Assembly (NCBI RefSeq): GCF_029893345.1 | Contig: NZ_JARXVE010000007.1 | Location: 124,001-188,000, forward strand | DNA: 64,000 nucleotides | Direction: 5' to 3' | Source: Mycolicibacterium frederiksbergense | GTDB lineage: Bacteria; Actinomycetota; Actinomycetes; Mycobacteriales; Mycobacteriaceae | Shown: positions 52,610 through 61,636 of the stretch, in pieces | Position numbering within the stretch: position 1 is the first letter of the stretch | How the letters are laid out: each line of letters begins with the position of its first letter | The notes under the pieces: model-generated | Database searches by the model: none | What the model saw: only the letters and a program-made list of their open reading frames with translations | Told to the model about the DNA's origin: nothing | Position numbers and translations under genes: made by a program

Positions 52610-54181
52610 ATGCGGGCAACCGGTGTCAGCCTGGGCCAACTGCTGTTGGCGCTGGATGCCACGCTGGTCCGGCTGGTGCAGGCGCCCCGCGGCCTGGATC
52701 TTCCGGTGGCCTCGGCCGCACTGATCGATTCCGACGATGTGCGGCTGGGCCTGGCCCCGTCGGCCGGGTCGGCCGATGTGTTCTTCCTGCTCGGGGTGTC
52801 CGAGAGCGACGCGCTGCTCTGGGTCGAGCAGCAGAGTGTGCGCCGGCCACCCACGGCGATCTTTGTCAAGGAACCATCGGGCGCCGTGGTCGGCCGTGCG
52901 GTGGCCGCGGGCACCGCGGTGGTGGCCGTCGATCCGCGGGCCCGGTGGGAGCGGCTCTATCGTCTGGTCAATCACGTCTTCGAGCACCACGGCGAAGGCG
53001 CCCTGCACGATTCGGGCACCGATCTGTTCGGCCTGGCCCAATCCATCGCCGAACGCACGCACGGCATGGTCAGCATCGAAGACGCCCAATCACACGTGCT
53101 GGCCTACTCGGCCTCCAGCGATGAGGCCGACGAGTTGCGCCGACTGTCGATTCTGGGCCGGGCCGGCCCGCCGGAGCACCTGGCTTGGATCGCCCAGTGG
53201 GGCATCTTCGATGCGCTGCGCGCCCGGCCGGAGGCGGTCCGGGTGGCCGAGCGCCCGGAACTGGGGTTGCGTCCCCGGCTGGCGATCGGGATCTTCTCCC
53301 CCGCGCCCGACGAGCGCCGGGCCCCGGCCTTCGTCGGCACCATCTGGGTGCAGCAGGGCAGTCGCCCACTGGCCGATGATGCCGAGGAGGTGTTGCGCGG
53401 GGCCGCGGTGCTGGCCGCGCGCATCATGGCCCGGCTGGCGGCGACACCGTCGACACATGCTGCGCGGGTACAGGAATTGCTGGGCTTGCGAGAGTCGGAC
53501 GCCCCTGTCGAGCTGGAGCTGATCGCCCGGGAACTGGGTGTGGCGGTCGACGGCCGGGCCGCGGTGATCGGATTCGACGCCAGCACCACCGGTACCCGGC
53601 TCGCTGATGTATTGGCGTTGAGCGCCAGCGCTTTTCGCCACGACGCACAGATGGCCTCGGCGGGCTCACGGGTGTATGTGTTGTTCCCCAACACCGGCAA
53701 GGCGGTGACCTCGTGGGTGCGTGGCACCGTGGCAGCGCTGCGCGCCGAGTTGGGGCTGCAGCTTCATGCGGTGATCGCCAGCCCGGTGGCCGGCTTGTCC
53801 GGTGCCGCGGGCGCCCGCGCCGAAGTGGACCGGGTGCTCGACAGCGCCGAACGTCATCCCGGAACGCTCGCCGCGGTCACCTCACTGGCCGAGTCGCGCA
53901 CGACGGTGCTGCTCGACGAGATCGTCACCGCGATCGCCACCGACGAACGGCTGATCGATCCGCGGATACCGGCGCTGCGGGCCGACGAACCGGTACTGGC
54001 CGAAACCCTGGGCGTCTACCTGGACAGTTTCGGCGACGTCGCCGGGGCCGCGCAGCAGCTGCATGTGCACCCCAACACCGTGCGCTACCGGGTGCGCCGG
54101 ATCGAGCAGTTGCTTTCGGCTTCGCTCAGCGACCCCGACGTTCGACTGCTGCTGTCCTTGAGCCTGCGCGCCACGGCGTAA
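52610..54181 (+). CDS. pruC: PucR-family activator of proline catabolism PruC
   Basis: A 523-residue regulator. The N-terminal and central regions are a PucR/GGDEF-like sensory part; the C-terminal helix-turn-helix of PucR type is HVHPNTVRYRVRRIEQL. It corresponds to M. tuberculosis Rv1186c, which activates pruA-pruB. ATG 52610 lies 8 nt after TAGAAT. The divergent arrangement over a palindrome fits activation of pruA and perhaps its own control. Confidence 0.88.
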   Translation: MRATGVSLGQLLLALDATLVRLVQAPRGLDLPVASAALIDSDDVRLGLAPSAGSADVFFLLGVSESDALLWVEQQSVRRPPTAIFVKEPSGAVVGRAVAAGTAVVAVDPRARWERLYRLVNHVFEHHGEGALHDSGTDLFGLAQSIAERTHGMVSIEDAQSHVLAYSASSDEADELRRLSILGRAGPPEHLAWIAQWGIFDALRARPEAVRVAERPELGLRPRLAIGIFSPAPDERRAPAFVGTIWVQQGSRPLADDAEEVLRGAAVLAARIMARLAATPSTHAARVQELLGLRESDAPVELELIARELGVAVDGRAAVIGFDASTTGTRLADVLALSASAFRHDAQMASAGSRVYVLFPNTGKAVTSWVRGTVAALRAELGLQLHAVIASPVAGLSGAAGARAEVDRVLDSAERHPGTLAAVTSLAESRTTVLLDEIVTAIATDERLIDPRIPALRADEPVLAETLGVYLDSFGDVAGAAQQLHVHPNTVRYRVRRIEQLLSASLSDPDVRLLLSLSLRATA

Positions 54182-54262
54182 CCCCCTGTCAACCGTTCGA
54201 CTGACATCAGAATCAGCCGGGAAGTCGTCGCGCACCGCTGGTCGCAGGGGCAGTGTGTTGGT

Positions 54263-55747
54263 ATGACCACCGAAGCGATTCACCGAGAATCCGAGCATCC
54301 GTATCTGAGCGGAAACTTCGCCCCGGTGCACGACGAGGTCACTATCACCGACCTCAAGGTCATCGGGAGCATTCCGGACTATCTCGACGGGCGCTACCTG
54401 CGCGTCGGCCCCAATCCGCTGCGGGCTCCCGACCCGCGGCACTATCACTGGTTCCTGGGCGACGGTATGGCGCACGGGATCCGGCTGCGCGACGGCGTGG
54501 CGACCTGGTACCGAAACCGCTGGGTGCGTTCGGCCTCGGTGGCTCGCCAGCTCGGCGAACGGTGGGCCGGTGGTGCGCACGCGGGTGGATTCGACTTCGC
54601 CGCCAACACCAACATCATCGGCCACGCCGGCAAGACGTTCGCACTCACCGAGGCCGGCGTGCGGCCCTATGAACTGAGCGAGGAGCTCGACACCGTCGGC
54701 CCGTCGGACTTCTGCGGCACCTTGTTCGGCGGGTTCACCGCGCACCCCAAGCATGACCCGAAAACCGGTGAGCTGCACGCGGTCTCATACAACCCGCTGC
54801 GCGGAAACCTGGTGAGCTACACGGTTACCGGGGTGGACGGCAGAGTCCGGCGTGCCGTCGACATCGCCCTGCCCGCGCACACCATGATGCATGACTTCAC
54901 GCTGACCGAGAAGTACGTGGTCATCTACGACCTCCCGGTGCTGCTGGATCTGACGATGATGGTCAAGAGCGCTCCGGCCCGGACCGCGGCGCGGTTGCTG
55001 ACCGGATTCGCGGCCCGGCACGCGGCACCGGACTTCGTATTGCGCGCGGCCATGCGCGGATCGGAACACGCTGGGCTGCCGACGACGACGATGCCCTACC
55101 GGTGGGCACCGGAACACGGCGCCCGCGTCGGCGTGCTGCCGCGGGCGGGTTCGGCGACCGAGATCCGGTGGTTCGAGGTGCCACCGTGTTATGTGTTCCA
55201 TGCCCTCAACGGCTATGACCGCACCGGGCCCGACGGCGAGCAGGTCGTGCTCGACGTGGTGCGGCATCCGGAGGTGTTCACCACGGGCAACCAACTGTTC
55301 ACCGACTCGATCACGTTGGACCGCTGGACCATCGACCTGAGTACCGGCCGGGTGGACGAGCAGCGACTCGACGGCGACGCCCAGGAGTTTCCGCGGGTCG
55401 ACGATCGGGTCGTCGGCTCCGAACACCGGTACGGCTACACGGTCGGATTCGCACCGGGCCCCGACGGCCCGCCGGCCGCCATCCTGCGTCACGACCTGCG
55501 TGAGCACAGCACCCAGCGGATCGAGTTCGGGCCCGGTCGTGAACCGGGAGAATTCGTTTTCGTCCCGGCCGGGCCGGACGCCGAGGAGAACGACGGTGTG
55601 CTGATGGGGTTCGTCTACGACCGGGCCGAAAACCGCAGCGATCTGGTGCTGCTTGACGGCCAGAGCCTGGCACCCGTTGCCACCGTGCAGATTCCGGTCC
55701 GGGTTCCGCATGGCTTCCACGGCAATTGGGTAGCGTCGGACCGCTAG
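54263..55747 (+). CDS. Carotenoid cleavage oxygenase
   Basis: A 494-residue beta-propeller nonheme-iron enzyme. The four iron-binding His are seen at 161 (TAHPKHD), 210 (MMHDFTL), 313 (YVFHALN) and 486 (GFHGNWV). Second-shell Glu residues are plausible (PGEFVFVPAG). It cleaves a double bond of carotenoids or stilbene-like compounds with O2. No carotenoid synthesis genes are nearby. ATG 54263 has no strong Shine-Dalgarno, and the gene is 81 nt after pruC. M. tuberculosis has no oxygenase at this place. Confidence 0.9.
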   Translation: MTTEAIHRESEHPYLSGNFAPVHDEVTITDLKVIGSIPDYLDGRYLRVGPNPLRAPDPRHYHWFLGDGMAHGIRLRDGVATWYRNRWVRSASVARQLGERWAGGAHAGGFDFAANTNIIGHAGKTFALTEAGVRPYELSEELDTVGPSDFCGTLFGGFTAHPKHDPKTGELHAVSYNPLRGNLVSYTVTGVDGRVRRAVDIALPAHTMMHDFTLTEKYVVIYDLPVLLDLTMMVKSAPARTAARLLTGFAARHAAPDFVLRAAMRGSEHAGLPTTTMPYRWAPEHGARVGVLPRAGSATEIRWFEVPPCYVFHALNGYDRTGPDGEQVVLDVVRHPEVFTTGNQLFTDSITLDRWTIDLSTGRVDEQRLDGDAQEFPRVDDRVVGSEHRYGYTVGFAPGPDGPPAAILRHDLREHSTQRIEFGPGREPGEFVFVPAGPDAEENDGVLMGFVYDRAENRSDLVLLDGQSLAPVATVQIPVRVPHGFHGNWVASDR

Positions 55748-55756
55748 CATCGGCAG

Positions 55757-56959
55757 ATGACCGAAAGCGGGCCGCCATCCCGGGTGGGCGAGCCGTCGGA
55801 CTGGCACTGGATGTGGGAGATCTACGTCTGCGGGTTGTGTATCGCAGCGATCGTCGCGGTGGTACTGCTGCAACCTACCTTCGGTGGCAATGTGCCGGTG
55901 GCCTGCACCGCACTCGGCGGCTTGGTGCTGATCGTTCTGACGTTCGGCCGCAACGTCATTCGCGTTGCGGATCCCGTCGCGGGCACGGTGCGGGCCCGGG
56001 CCGTGGGGTTCGTGGCGGCGGCGCTGGGGCTGTGGCTGGTCGCCATCCTCGCGGCCGCTCCGGCCGTCGCGGCCATCCCGGCGCTGTACCCGCTGATCTT
56101 CGCCACTCTGCCGCTCGCCGCGGCATTGACGCTGACCTTCCTGGTCACCCTGGCGCCGTTGGCCCTTGCCACGGCAAGCCACGGGCTGGACTGGCCGGGC
56201 CTGCCGGCGGTAGCGGCGGTGACGCTGGTCGGCGCGGTCGCGGCGCCGATCATCGGTACCACGATCATGACCACCCTGCGGCAGCGGCAGCGGTTGGCCG
56301 AGACGGTCGCCGAGTTGGCGGCCAGCCGGGCCGAAACCGCTCGGCTGTCCCGGCAGGCCGGGGTTGCCGCCGAGCGGGAGCGGTTGGCCCGGGAGATCCA
56401 CGACACCCTGGCCCAGGGGTTCACCAGCATCGTGGCGCTGGCCCAGGCGGTGCAAGCCGAAAGCGACAGCGATCCGGCCGCCGCCGCCCGCCACGTCGAG
56501 CTGATCCGCAGCACCGCGCGGGACAACCTGGCCGAGGCCCGCACCATGGTGACCCGGCTGACCCCGGCCGTGCTGGAGCAGGGAACGCTGTCCGCGGCGT
56601 TGCACCGCCAGTGCGACAGCCTGGCCGCCGAGACCGGTATCGCCGTCGAGTTGTGCATCGACGGCGACCTACCGCAGCTGGGCATGGCCACCGATGTGGT
56701 GCTGCTGCGTAGTGCACAGGAGGCGATGGCGAACGTGCGCAAGCATTCCCACGCCAGTGAACTACAGGTACGACTGGAGCCGGACCCGGATGGAGTGCGA
56801 CTGTCCCTGTCGGACAACGGGATCGGTCTGCGACCCGATCACGTCGACGGTTTCGGCCTGCGCGGTATGCGCACCCGGCTGGCCCAGGTCGGCGGCACGC
56901 TGTCACTGTCCGCGCCGGAGCGCGGCGGGGTGCTGGTCATCGTGGTGGTGCCGGCATGA
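55757..56959 (+). CDS. NarL-type sensor histidine kinase
   Basis: A 400-residue protein. Six predicted membrane helices fill residues about 20-175, with no large outer domain, followed by a coiled linker, HisKA_3 (RLAREIHDTLAQGFTSIVAL, phospho-His in EIHDT) and an HATPase_c domain (MANVRKHSHASELQVRL, LSDNGIGLRPD, GFGLRGMRTRLA). It probably senses a membrane-linked signal. ATG 55757 is 6 nt after TAGCAT, formed partly by the stop codon of the oxygenase. The stop overlaps the response regulator start by 4 nt. Confidence 0.92.
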   Translation: MTESGPPSRVGEPSDWHWMWEIYVCGLCIAAIVAVVLLQPTFGGNVPVACTALGGLVLIVLTFGRNVIRVADPVAGTVRARAVGFVAAALGLWLVAILAAAPAVAAIPALYPLIFATLPLAAALTLTFLVTLAPLALATASHGLDWPGLPAVAAVTLVGAVAAPIIGTTIMTTLRQRQRLAETVAELAASRAETARLSRQAGVAAERERLAREIHDTLAQGFTSIVALAQAVQAESDSDPAAAARHVELIRSTARDNLAEARTMVTRLTPAVLEQGTLSAALHRQCDSLAAETGIAVELCIDGDLPQLGMATDVVLLRSAQEAMANVRKHSHASELQVRLEPDPDGVRLSLSDNGIGLRPDHVDGFGLRGMRTRLAQVGGTLSLSAPERGGVLVIVVVPA

Positions 56960-57585
56960 CCGGCGATATCACCAGGGTGCTTTTGGTCGACGATCACCCG
57001 GTGGTGCGCGAAGGCCTGCGCGGCATGATCGACGCCGAGCCCGACCTGACCGTGGTGGGCGAGGCCGGTTCCGGGGCCGAGGCGATCGGGCTGGCCCGGC
57101 AGCTGCGGCCCGACGTCATCCTGATGGATCTGCGGATGCCCGAGCTCGACGGCGTCACCGCCACCGCTCGGATCCTGGCCGATGATCCGTCGATCCACAT
57201 CGTCGTTGTCACCACCTACGAAAGCGACACCGACATCCTTCGGGCGGTCGAGGCCGGCGCCACCGGCTACCTGCTCAAGGACGCGTCACGCGCCGAGTTG
57301 GCCCGCGCGGTGCGCGACGCCGCGCGCGGCAAGACGGTGCTCGCCCCGGGGCTCGCCGACCGGTTGGTAAACGCGGTCCGCGCACCCTCGGTGACGTTGT
57401 CCGGGCGGGAGGTCGAGGTGCTGGCCTTGGTGGCCAAGGGCGCCACCAACGCCGACATCGGCCGCGCCCTGCACATCAGCGAAGCCACGGTGAAGACGCA
57501 CCTGCTGCGGGCGTTCAACAAACTCGGGGTGTCGGACCGCACGGCGGCGGTGACCACGGCAATGTCGCTGGGGTTGCTGTCATAA
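56956..57585 (+). CDS. NarL/FixJ-type response regulator
   Basis: A 209-residue protein. The receiver domain has the acidic pocket VDDHP and the phosphorylated D58 (VILMDLRMPELDG), a conserved T (VVVTTYES) and K (YLLKDAS). The C-terminal LuxR helix-turn-helix is ADIGRALHISEATVKTHLL. It is cognate to the kinase, whose stop it overlaps by 4 nt. Its targets are unknown; the next gene downstream is the sulfur-oxidation fusion, 92 nt away. Confidence 0.93.
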   Translation: MTGDITRVLLVDDHPVVREGLRGMIDAEPDLTVVGEAGSGAEAIGLARQLRPDVILMDLRMPELDGVTATARILADDPSIHIVVVTTYESDTDILRAVEAGATGYLLKDASRAELARAVRDAARGKTVLAPGLADRLVNAVRAPSVTLSGREVEVLALVAKGATNADIGRALHISEATVKTHLLRAFNKLGVSDRTAAVTTAMSLGLLS

Positions 57586-57586
57586 C

Positions 57587-57616
57587 GGTGAAGCGCCCTC
57601 TGGTGAAGCGCCCTCT
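57587..57616 (+). repeat. Two tandem 15-bp repeats with a downstream pairing partner
   Basis: GGTGAAGCGCCCTCT occurs twice in a row immediately after the response-regulator stop. Both copies contain GCCCTCT, and the sequence CAGAGGGC at 57651-57658 can pair with GCCCTCTG at 57610-57617 (or with copy 1), making a hairpin just upstream of the fusion gene. Confidence 0.7.
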
Positions 57617-57677
57617 GGCGGGTGGACGCCCGGCGGCGTAGGAAGTACCTCAGAGGGCATTACCGAGGGTGACGGAA

Positions 57678-60434
57678 ATGATCTTCACTCAGCATTATTT
57701 GGCCTGCTTGTCACACGCCTCGTATCTGATCGGGGACGAGACCACCGGGCGGGCAGTCGTCGTCGACCCCCGGCGCGACGTCGAGGTCTACCTCGATGAA
57801 GCCGCCGCAAACGGATTGGATATCGAGCGGGTCATCGAGACGCATGTTCATGCCGACTTCCTCAGCGGCCACCTCGAGCTGGCAGCGGCCACAGGGGCGG
57901 TCATCTCGTATGGCGAGGGCGCCGACGTCGAGTTCCCGGTCGAGGCGTTACGCGACAGCCAGCGGCTGTCCCTCGGCGAGGTGACCCTGGAGGTGCTCGC
58001 GACACCCGGGCACACCCCCGAATCGATCTGCGTCGCGGTGTACGAGCATCCCGGCGACACCGTGCCTTACGGCGTCCTCACCGGTGACACGCTGTTCGTC
58101 GGCGACGTGGGACGGCCCGACCTGCTGGCGTCATCGGGACTGTCGGCCGACACACTGGCCCGTGAGCTGTACCGGTCCCTGCACGGCAAGCTGCTGCGGC
58201 TGCCCGACGCCGCCCGCGTGTTCCCCGCCCACGGCGCCGGCTCGGCCTGCGGCAAACAGCTCTCCAGCGATACGAGCTCGACCATCGGCGAACAGCGCCA
58301 GACCAACTACGCGCTGCAGCGCATGGATGAGGACCAGTTCGTCGCCGCCGTCACCGAAGGCCAGTCGGCGCGTCCGCACTACTTCGAGTTCGACGCGCAC
58401 CGCAACCGTGAGCTGCGGCCGCTGCTCGACGAAGAGGCGCCGCCCCCGCTCGACATCGAGGACGTGTGCGCGCGCCGCGACGCCGGGGCCATCCTGCTCG
58501 ACAGCCGCGAACCGGTCGACTATGCGTCCGGTCACCTGCGCGGCGCGGTGAACATCGGCTTGCAGGGACGCTTCGCGGAGTGGGCCGGCTACGTCTTGTC
58601 CCCGGACCGCGACATCGTGTTGGTCGGCGACCCGGTGATTGCGTTCGAGTCGAAGGTCCGCCTGGCCCGGGTGGGCTACGACAGGGTCGTCGGCCAGCTC
58701 CGCGACCTCGCCGCGGTCTTCGCGCACCGGCCCGACCTGGTCGAGACCACCTCGCGGCTGACCATCGAACAGCTGGCCGAACTGCGCGGCCTGGAGCCCG
58801 ACCTGCAGGTCGTCGACGTCCGCAGCCCGGGCGAGACGGCGGCTGGCACCATCCCCAAGGCGCGCGAGATTCCGCTGGCGGTGTTCACCGATTCGGTCGC
58901 GGCCCTCGATCGGACTGCTCCGGTGGTCCTGTATTGCGGTAGCGGGTACCGGTCGGTGGTGGCCGCCAGCGTGCTCCGAGCAGCCGGTTTTGAGGACGTT
59001 TCGGACGTCATCGGCGGCTACGGAGCGTGGCAGAGCGCCGGCCTGCCCTCTTCACGCGGCGATGAGGCCGACATCATCGGCGACGCCCCGCACGTCGGGG
59101 CCCGGGCGGCGAAGAAGATGGTGGATGCCGGCGCGCTGTTGCTCGATGTGCGCGAGCCCGATGAGTGGTACGCCGACCACGCGCCCCGCGCGATGCTCCT
59201 CCCCATGGGTCGCGTGCGCGCCCGCCAGGACGAGTTGCCCCACGACCGCCCGATCGTGGTGGTGTGTCGCTCGGGTGGGCGTTCGGCGGCGGTGACCGCG
59301 TCGCTGCGGCAATCCGGTTTCGACGCCGTCAACTTGGCGGGCGGGATGTGCGCGTGGGCGTCCGCGGGGCTGCCGGTGGTCTCCGGGGGCAGCGACCCCG
59401 GTCTTATCGTGCACCGGGAGGAGCCACTGAACTGCGAGACGTCCATCTCCACGCTGGTCGGCGGGGTGGTGATGCCCAACGCCCGCTTCTATGTCCGCAA
59501 CCACTTCGCCACGCCGGCACTGGATCCGGAGTCATTCGAGTTGACCGTGACGGGTTTCGTCGAACGGCCGCTGCGGCTTTCGCTGCGGGATCTGCACAAC
59601 ATGCCGTCGCAGTCGCTGGTGGCCACGCTGGAGTGCGCGGGCAACGGCCGATCGATGTTCGACCCCCCGACGCCGGGTGAGCAGTGGCGGTTCGGCGCGG
59701 CCAGCACCGCGGAATGGACGGGTGTGCCGCTGGTGGAGATCCTCGACCGGGCCGGGCTGACGCCGGACGCACGCGACATTGTGTTTCGCGGGGCCGACGC
59801 CGGTTTGGTCGACAACGCAACGGCGCCGGTGCGATTCGAGCGCAGCCTGTCGGTGGACGACGCGCGCGACTCGGGCGCGCTGGTCGCCTATGCGATGAAC
59901 GGCGATTCGCTGCCGGTGCAGCACGGCCGGCCTGTCCGGCTTGTCGTTCCCGGCTGGTATGCGGTCGCGTCGGTCAAGTGGCTCACCGAAATCACCGTGA
60001 TCGGCGAGCCGCTCCAGGCGTTCTTCCAGACGGACCGCTACGTCTACGAATACGAGGACGTCGGACACACCGTCCGCGAACCCGTTCGGCTGCAACGAGT
60101 CAGGGCGCTGATCACCGAACCCAGTGACGGTGCGGCGGTGACCGCGGGTGAACTCGTGGTGCGCGGCGTCGCGTGGTCGGGTGCGGCGGCGATCGACCAC
60201 GTCGACGTATCGGTCGGCGGCGGCCCGTGGCAGCCCGCCCGGCTGATCGGCGAACGCCACAGGCACAGCTGGCAGTGGTGGGAGCTGTTGACCCGCTGCG
60301 ACACTCGCGGCACCAATACCCTGCGGTCCAGGGCCACCGACCTCGCTGGCCGCATCCAGCCCGAGCGACCGGCATGGAACCGACTCGGCTACGGCGGCAA
60401 CGGGATTCAGACGGTTACCGTCATGGTCGAGTGA
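57678..60434 (+). CDS. Persulfide dioxygenase-rhodanese-sulfite oxidase fusion protein
   Basis: A 918-residue cytoplasmic protein with five domains. The N-terminal metallo-beta-lactamase domain (about 1-240) has THVHADFLSGH (H56, H58, D60), H112 (TPGHTPES), D137 (TGDTLF) and H185, as in CstB/ETHE1-like persulfide dioxygenases. A rhodanese fold at about 260-345 lacks the Cys. Two active-type rhodaneses follow, with C420 in YCGSGYRS and C530 in VCRSGGRS. A sulfite-oxidase-type molybdopterin domain (about 590-780) has the ligand C653 in TLECAGNG, with a C-terminal dimerisation domain. It could oxidise persulfide to sulfite and then to sulfate. ATG 57678 follows GAGG; GTG 57669 would add three residues. 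The MBL-pseudorhodanese-rhodanese order is that of CstB; the rest is extra. Confidence 0.85.
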   Translation: MIFTQHYLACLSHASYLIGDETTGRAVVVDPRRDVEVYLDEAAANGLDIERVIETHVHADFLSGHLELAAATGAVISYGEGADVEFPVEALRDSQRLSLGEVTLEVLATPGHTPESICVAVYEHPGDTVPYGVLTGDTLFVGDVGRPDLLASSGLSADTLARELYRSLHGKLLRLPDAARVFPAHGAGSACGKQLSSDTSSTIGEQRQTNYALQRMDEDQFVAAVTEGQSARPHYFEFDAHRNRELRPLLDEEAPPPLDIEDVCARRDAGAILLDSREPVDYASGHLRGAVNIGLQGRFAEWAGYVLSPDRDIVLVGDPVIAFESKVRLARVGYDRVVGQLRDLAAVFAHRPDLVETTSRLTIEQLAELRGLEPDLQVVDVRSPGETAAGTIPKAREIPLAVFTDSVAALDRTAPVVLYCGSGYRSVVAASVLRAAGFEDVSDVIGGYGAWQSAGLPSSRGDEADIIGDAPHVGARAAKKMVDAGALLLDVREPDEWYADHAPRAMLLPMGRVRARQDELPHDRPIVVVCRSGGRSAAVTASLRQSGFDAVNLAGGMCAWASAGLPVVSGGSDPGLIVHREEPLNCETSISTLVGGVVMPNARFYVRNHFATPALDPESFELTVTGFVERPLRLSLRDLHNMPSQSLVATLECAGNGRSMFDPPTPGEQWRFGAASTAEWTGVPLVEILDRAGLTPDARDIVFRGADAGLVDNATAPVRFERSLSVDDARDSGALVAYAMNGDSLPVQHGRPVRLVVPGWYAVASVKWLTEITVIGEPLQAFFQTDRYVYEYEDVGHTVREPVRLQRVRALITEPSDGAAVTAGELVVRGVAWSGAAAIDHVDVSVGGGPWQPARLIGERHRHSWQWWELLTRCDTRGTNTLRSRATDLAGRIQPERPAWNRLGYGGNGIQTVTVMVE

Positions 60435-60450
60435 GGCGCAGACTCTTCCC

Positions 60451-60510
60451 GCGAGCAGACGCGGAGGTACCCCAAAATGGGCATTTTCGGGTACCGGAGC
60501 GTCTGCTCGC
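60451..60510. terminator. 60-bp imperfect palindrome (terminator-like), copy 2 of the repeat family
   Basis: Arms start GCGAGCAGACGC and end GCGTCTGCTCGC; inside, GGTACCC pairs with GGGTACC and AAAATG with CATTTT around a 2-nt loop, with 3-nt and 1-nt mismatches. It lies between the convergent fusion gene and dapC and would terminate both. Its ends match the palindrome at 24285-24342. Confidence 0.7.
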
Positions 60511-60514
60511 CGAG

Positions 60515-61615
60515 TTAGGTGAGGCGCGCAACCGCGGCGGCGATGCGCTCGTCCGTGGCGGTCAGCGCAATCCGGACGTGTTGTATGCCAGCCGGTCCGT
60601 AGAACTCGCCCGGCGCAGTCAGGATCCCGCGCTCGGCCAGCCACCTGACCGTGTCGCGGCACGGCTCTCCGCGGGTGGCCCACAGATAGAGGCCGGCCTC
60701 GGAATGCTCGACGGTGAACCCGGCATCCCGCAACGCCGGCAGCAGCAGAGCACGCCGCCGCGCATACCGCTGGCGTTGGGCGTCCTCGTGCTCGTCGTCG
60801 TCGAGGGCCGCCACCATCGCGGCCTGCACCGGCGTCGGCACGATCATCCCGGCGTGCTTGCGCACCGCGAGCAACTCGGCGACCACGGCGGGATCTCCGG
60901 CCACGAACCCGGCCCGGTAACCGGCCAGTGACGAGGTCTTGGACAGCGAGTGCACCGCCAACAGCCCGGTGTGGTCACCGTCGCAGACCGACGGATGCAG
61001 CACGCTGAACGGTTCGGCTTCCCAACTCAACCCGAGATAGCACTCGTCGGAGGCGATCAACACGCCGCGCTCGCGGGCCCAGGCGACCACCTTGCGCAGA
61101 TGGTCCACTCCAAGCACCCGGCCGGTGGGATTGCTCGGCGAGTTCAGGTAGATCAGCGCGGGCACCTGCGGCCCGAGCTGAGTCAGCGAATCGGCGCGCA
61201 GCACCTGCGCCCCAGCCAGCAGGGCGCCCACCTCGTAGGTGGGGTAGGCCAGTTCGGGCACCACGACGGCGTCGCCGGGTCCGATCGCGAGCAGCGTCGG
61301 CAGCCAGGCGATCAGCTCCTTGGTACCGATCACCGGCAACACGGCGTCGGGCGCCAGGCCGGTGATGCCATACCGGCGTTGCAACGCCGCTGCGGCCGAC
61401 GCACGAAGCGCCGGGGTTCCGGCGGTGGTCGGATACCCGGGAGCGGAACTGGCGACCGCCAGCGCCTCCCGGATCACCGGCGCCACCGGATCTACCGGGG
61501 TACCTACCGAAAGATCGACGATTCCGTCGGGATACGAACGGGCCAGCGCGGTGACGTCGGCCAGTGTGTCCCAGGGAAACTCCGGCAGTACCGCCGAACG
61601 ACGCTGTCGCACCAC
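60515..61615 (-). CDS. dapC: N-succinyldiaminopimelate aminotransferase
   Basis: A 366-residue fold-type I PLP enzyme. The PLP lysine is in HSLSKTSSLAGYR, and the family pattern (VPELAYPTYEVGALLAG, LIYLNSPSNPTGRVLG, SDECYLGLSWEA) is intact. It moves an amino group from glutamate to N-succinyl-2-amino-6-ketopimelate, the step between DapD and DapE. It is followed upstream by fdxC in the same orientation as in M. tuberculosis Rv1178-Rv1177. Confidence 0.93.
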   Translation of the reverse strand: MVRQRRSAVLPEFPWDTLADVTALARSYPDGIVDLSVGTPVDPVAPVIREALAVASSAPGYPTTAGTPALRASAAAALQRRYGITGLAPDAVLPVIGTKELIAWLPTLLAIGPGDAVVVPELAYPTYEVGALLAGAQVLRADSLTQLGPQVPALIYLNSPSNPTGRVLGVDHLRKVVAWARERGVLIASDECYLGLSWEAEPFSVLHPSVCDGDHTGLLAVHSLSKTSSLAGYRAGFVAGDPAVVAELLAVRKHAGMIVPTPVQAAMVAALDDDEHEDAQRQRYARRRALLLPALRDAGFTVEHSEAGLYLWATRGEPCRDTVRWLAERGILTAPGEFYGPAGIQHVRIALTATDERIAAAVARLT

Positions 61616-61636
61616 GTCAGTCTCGGTCTCGACTGC

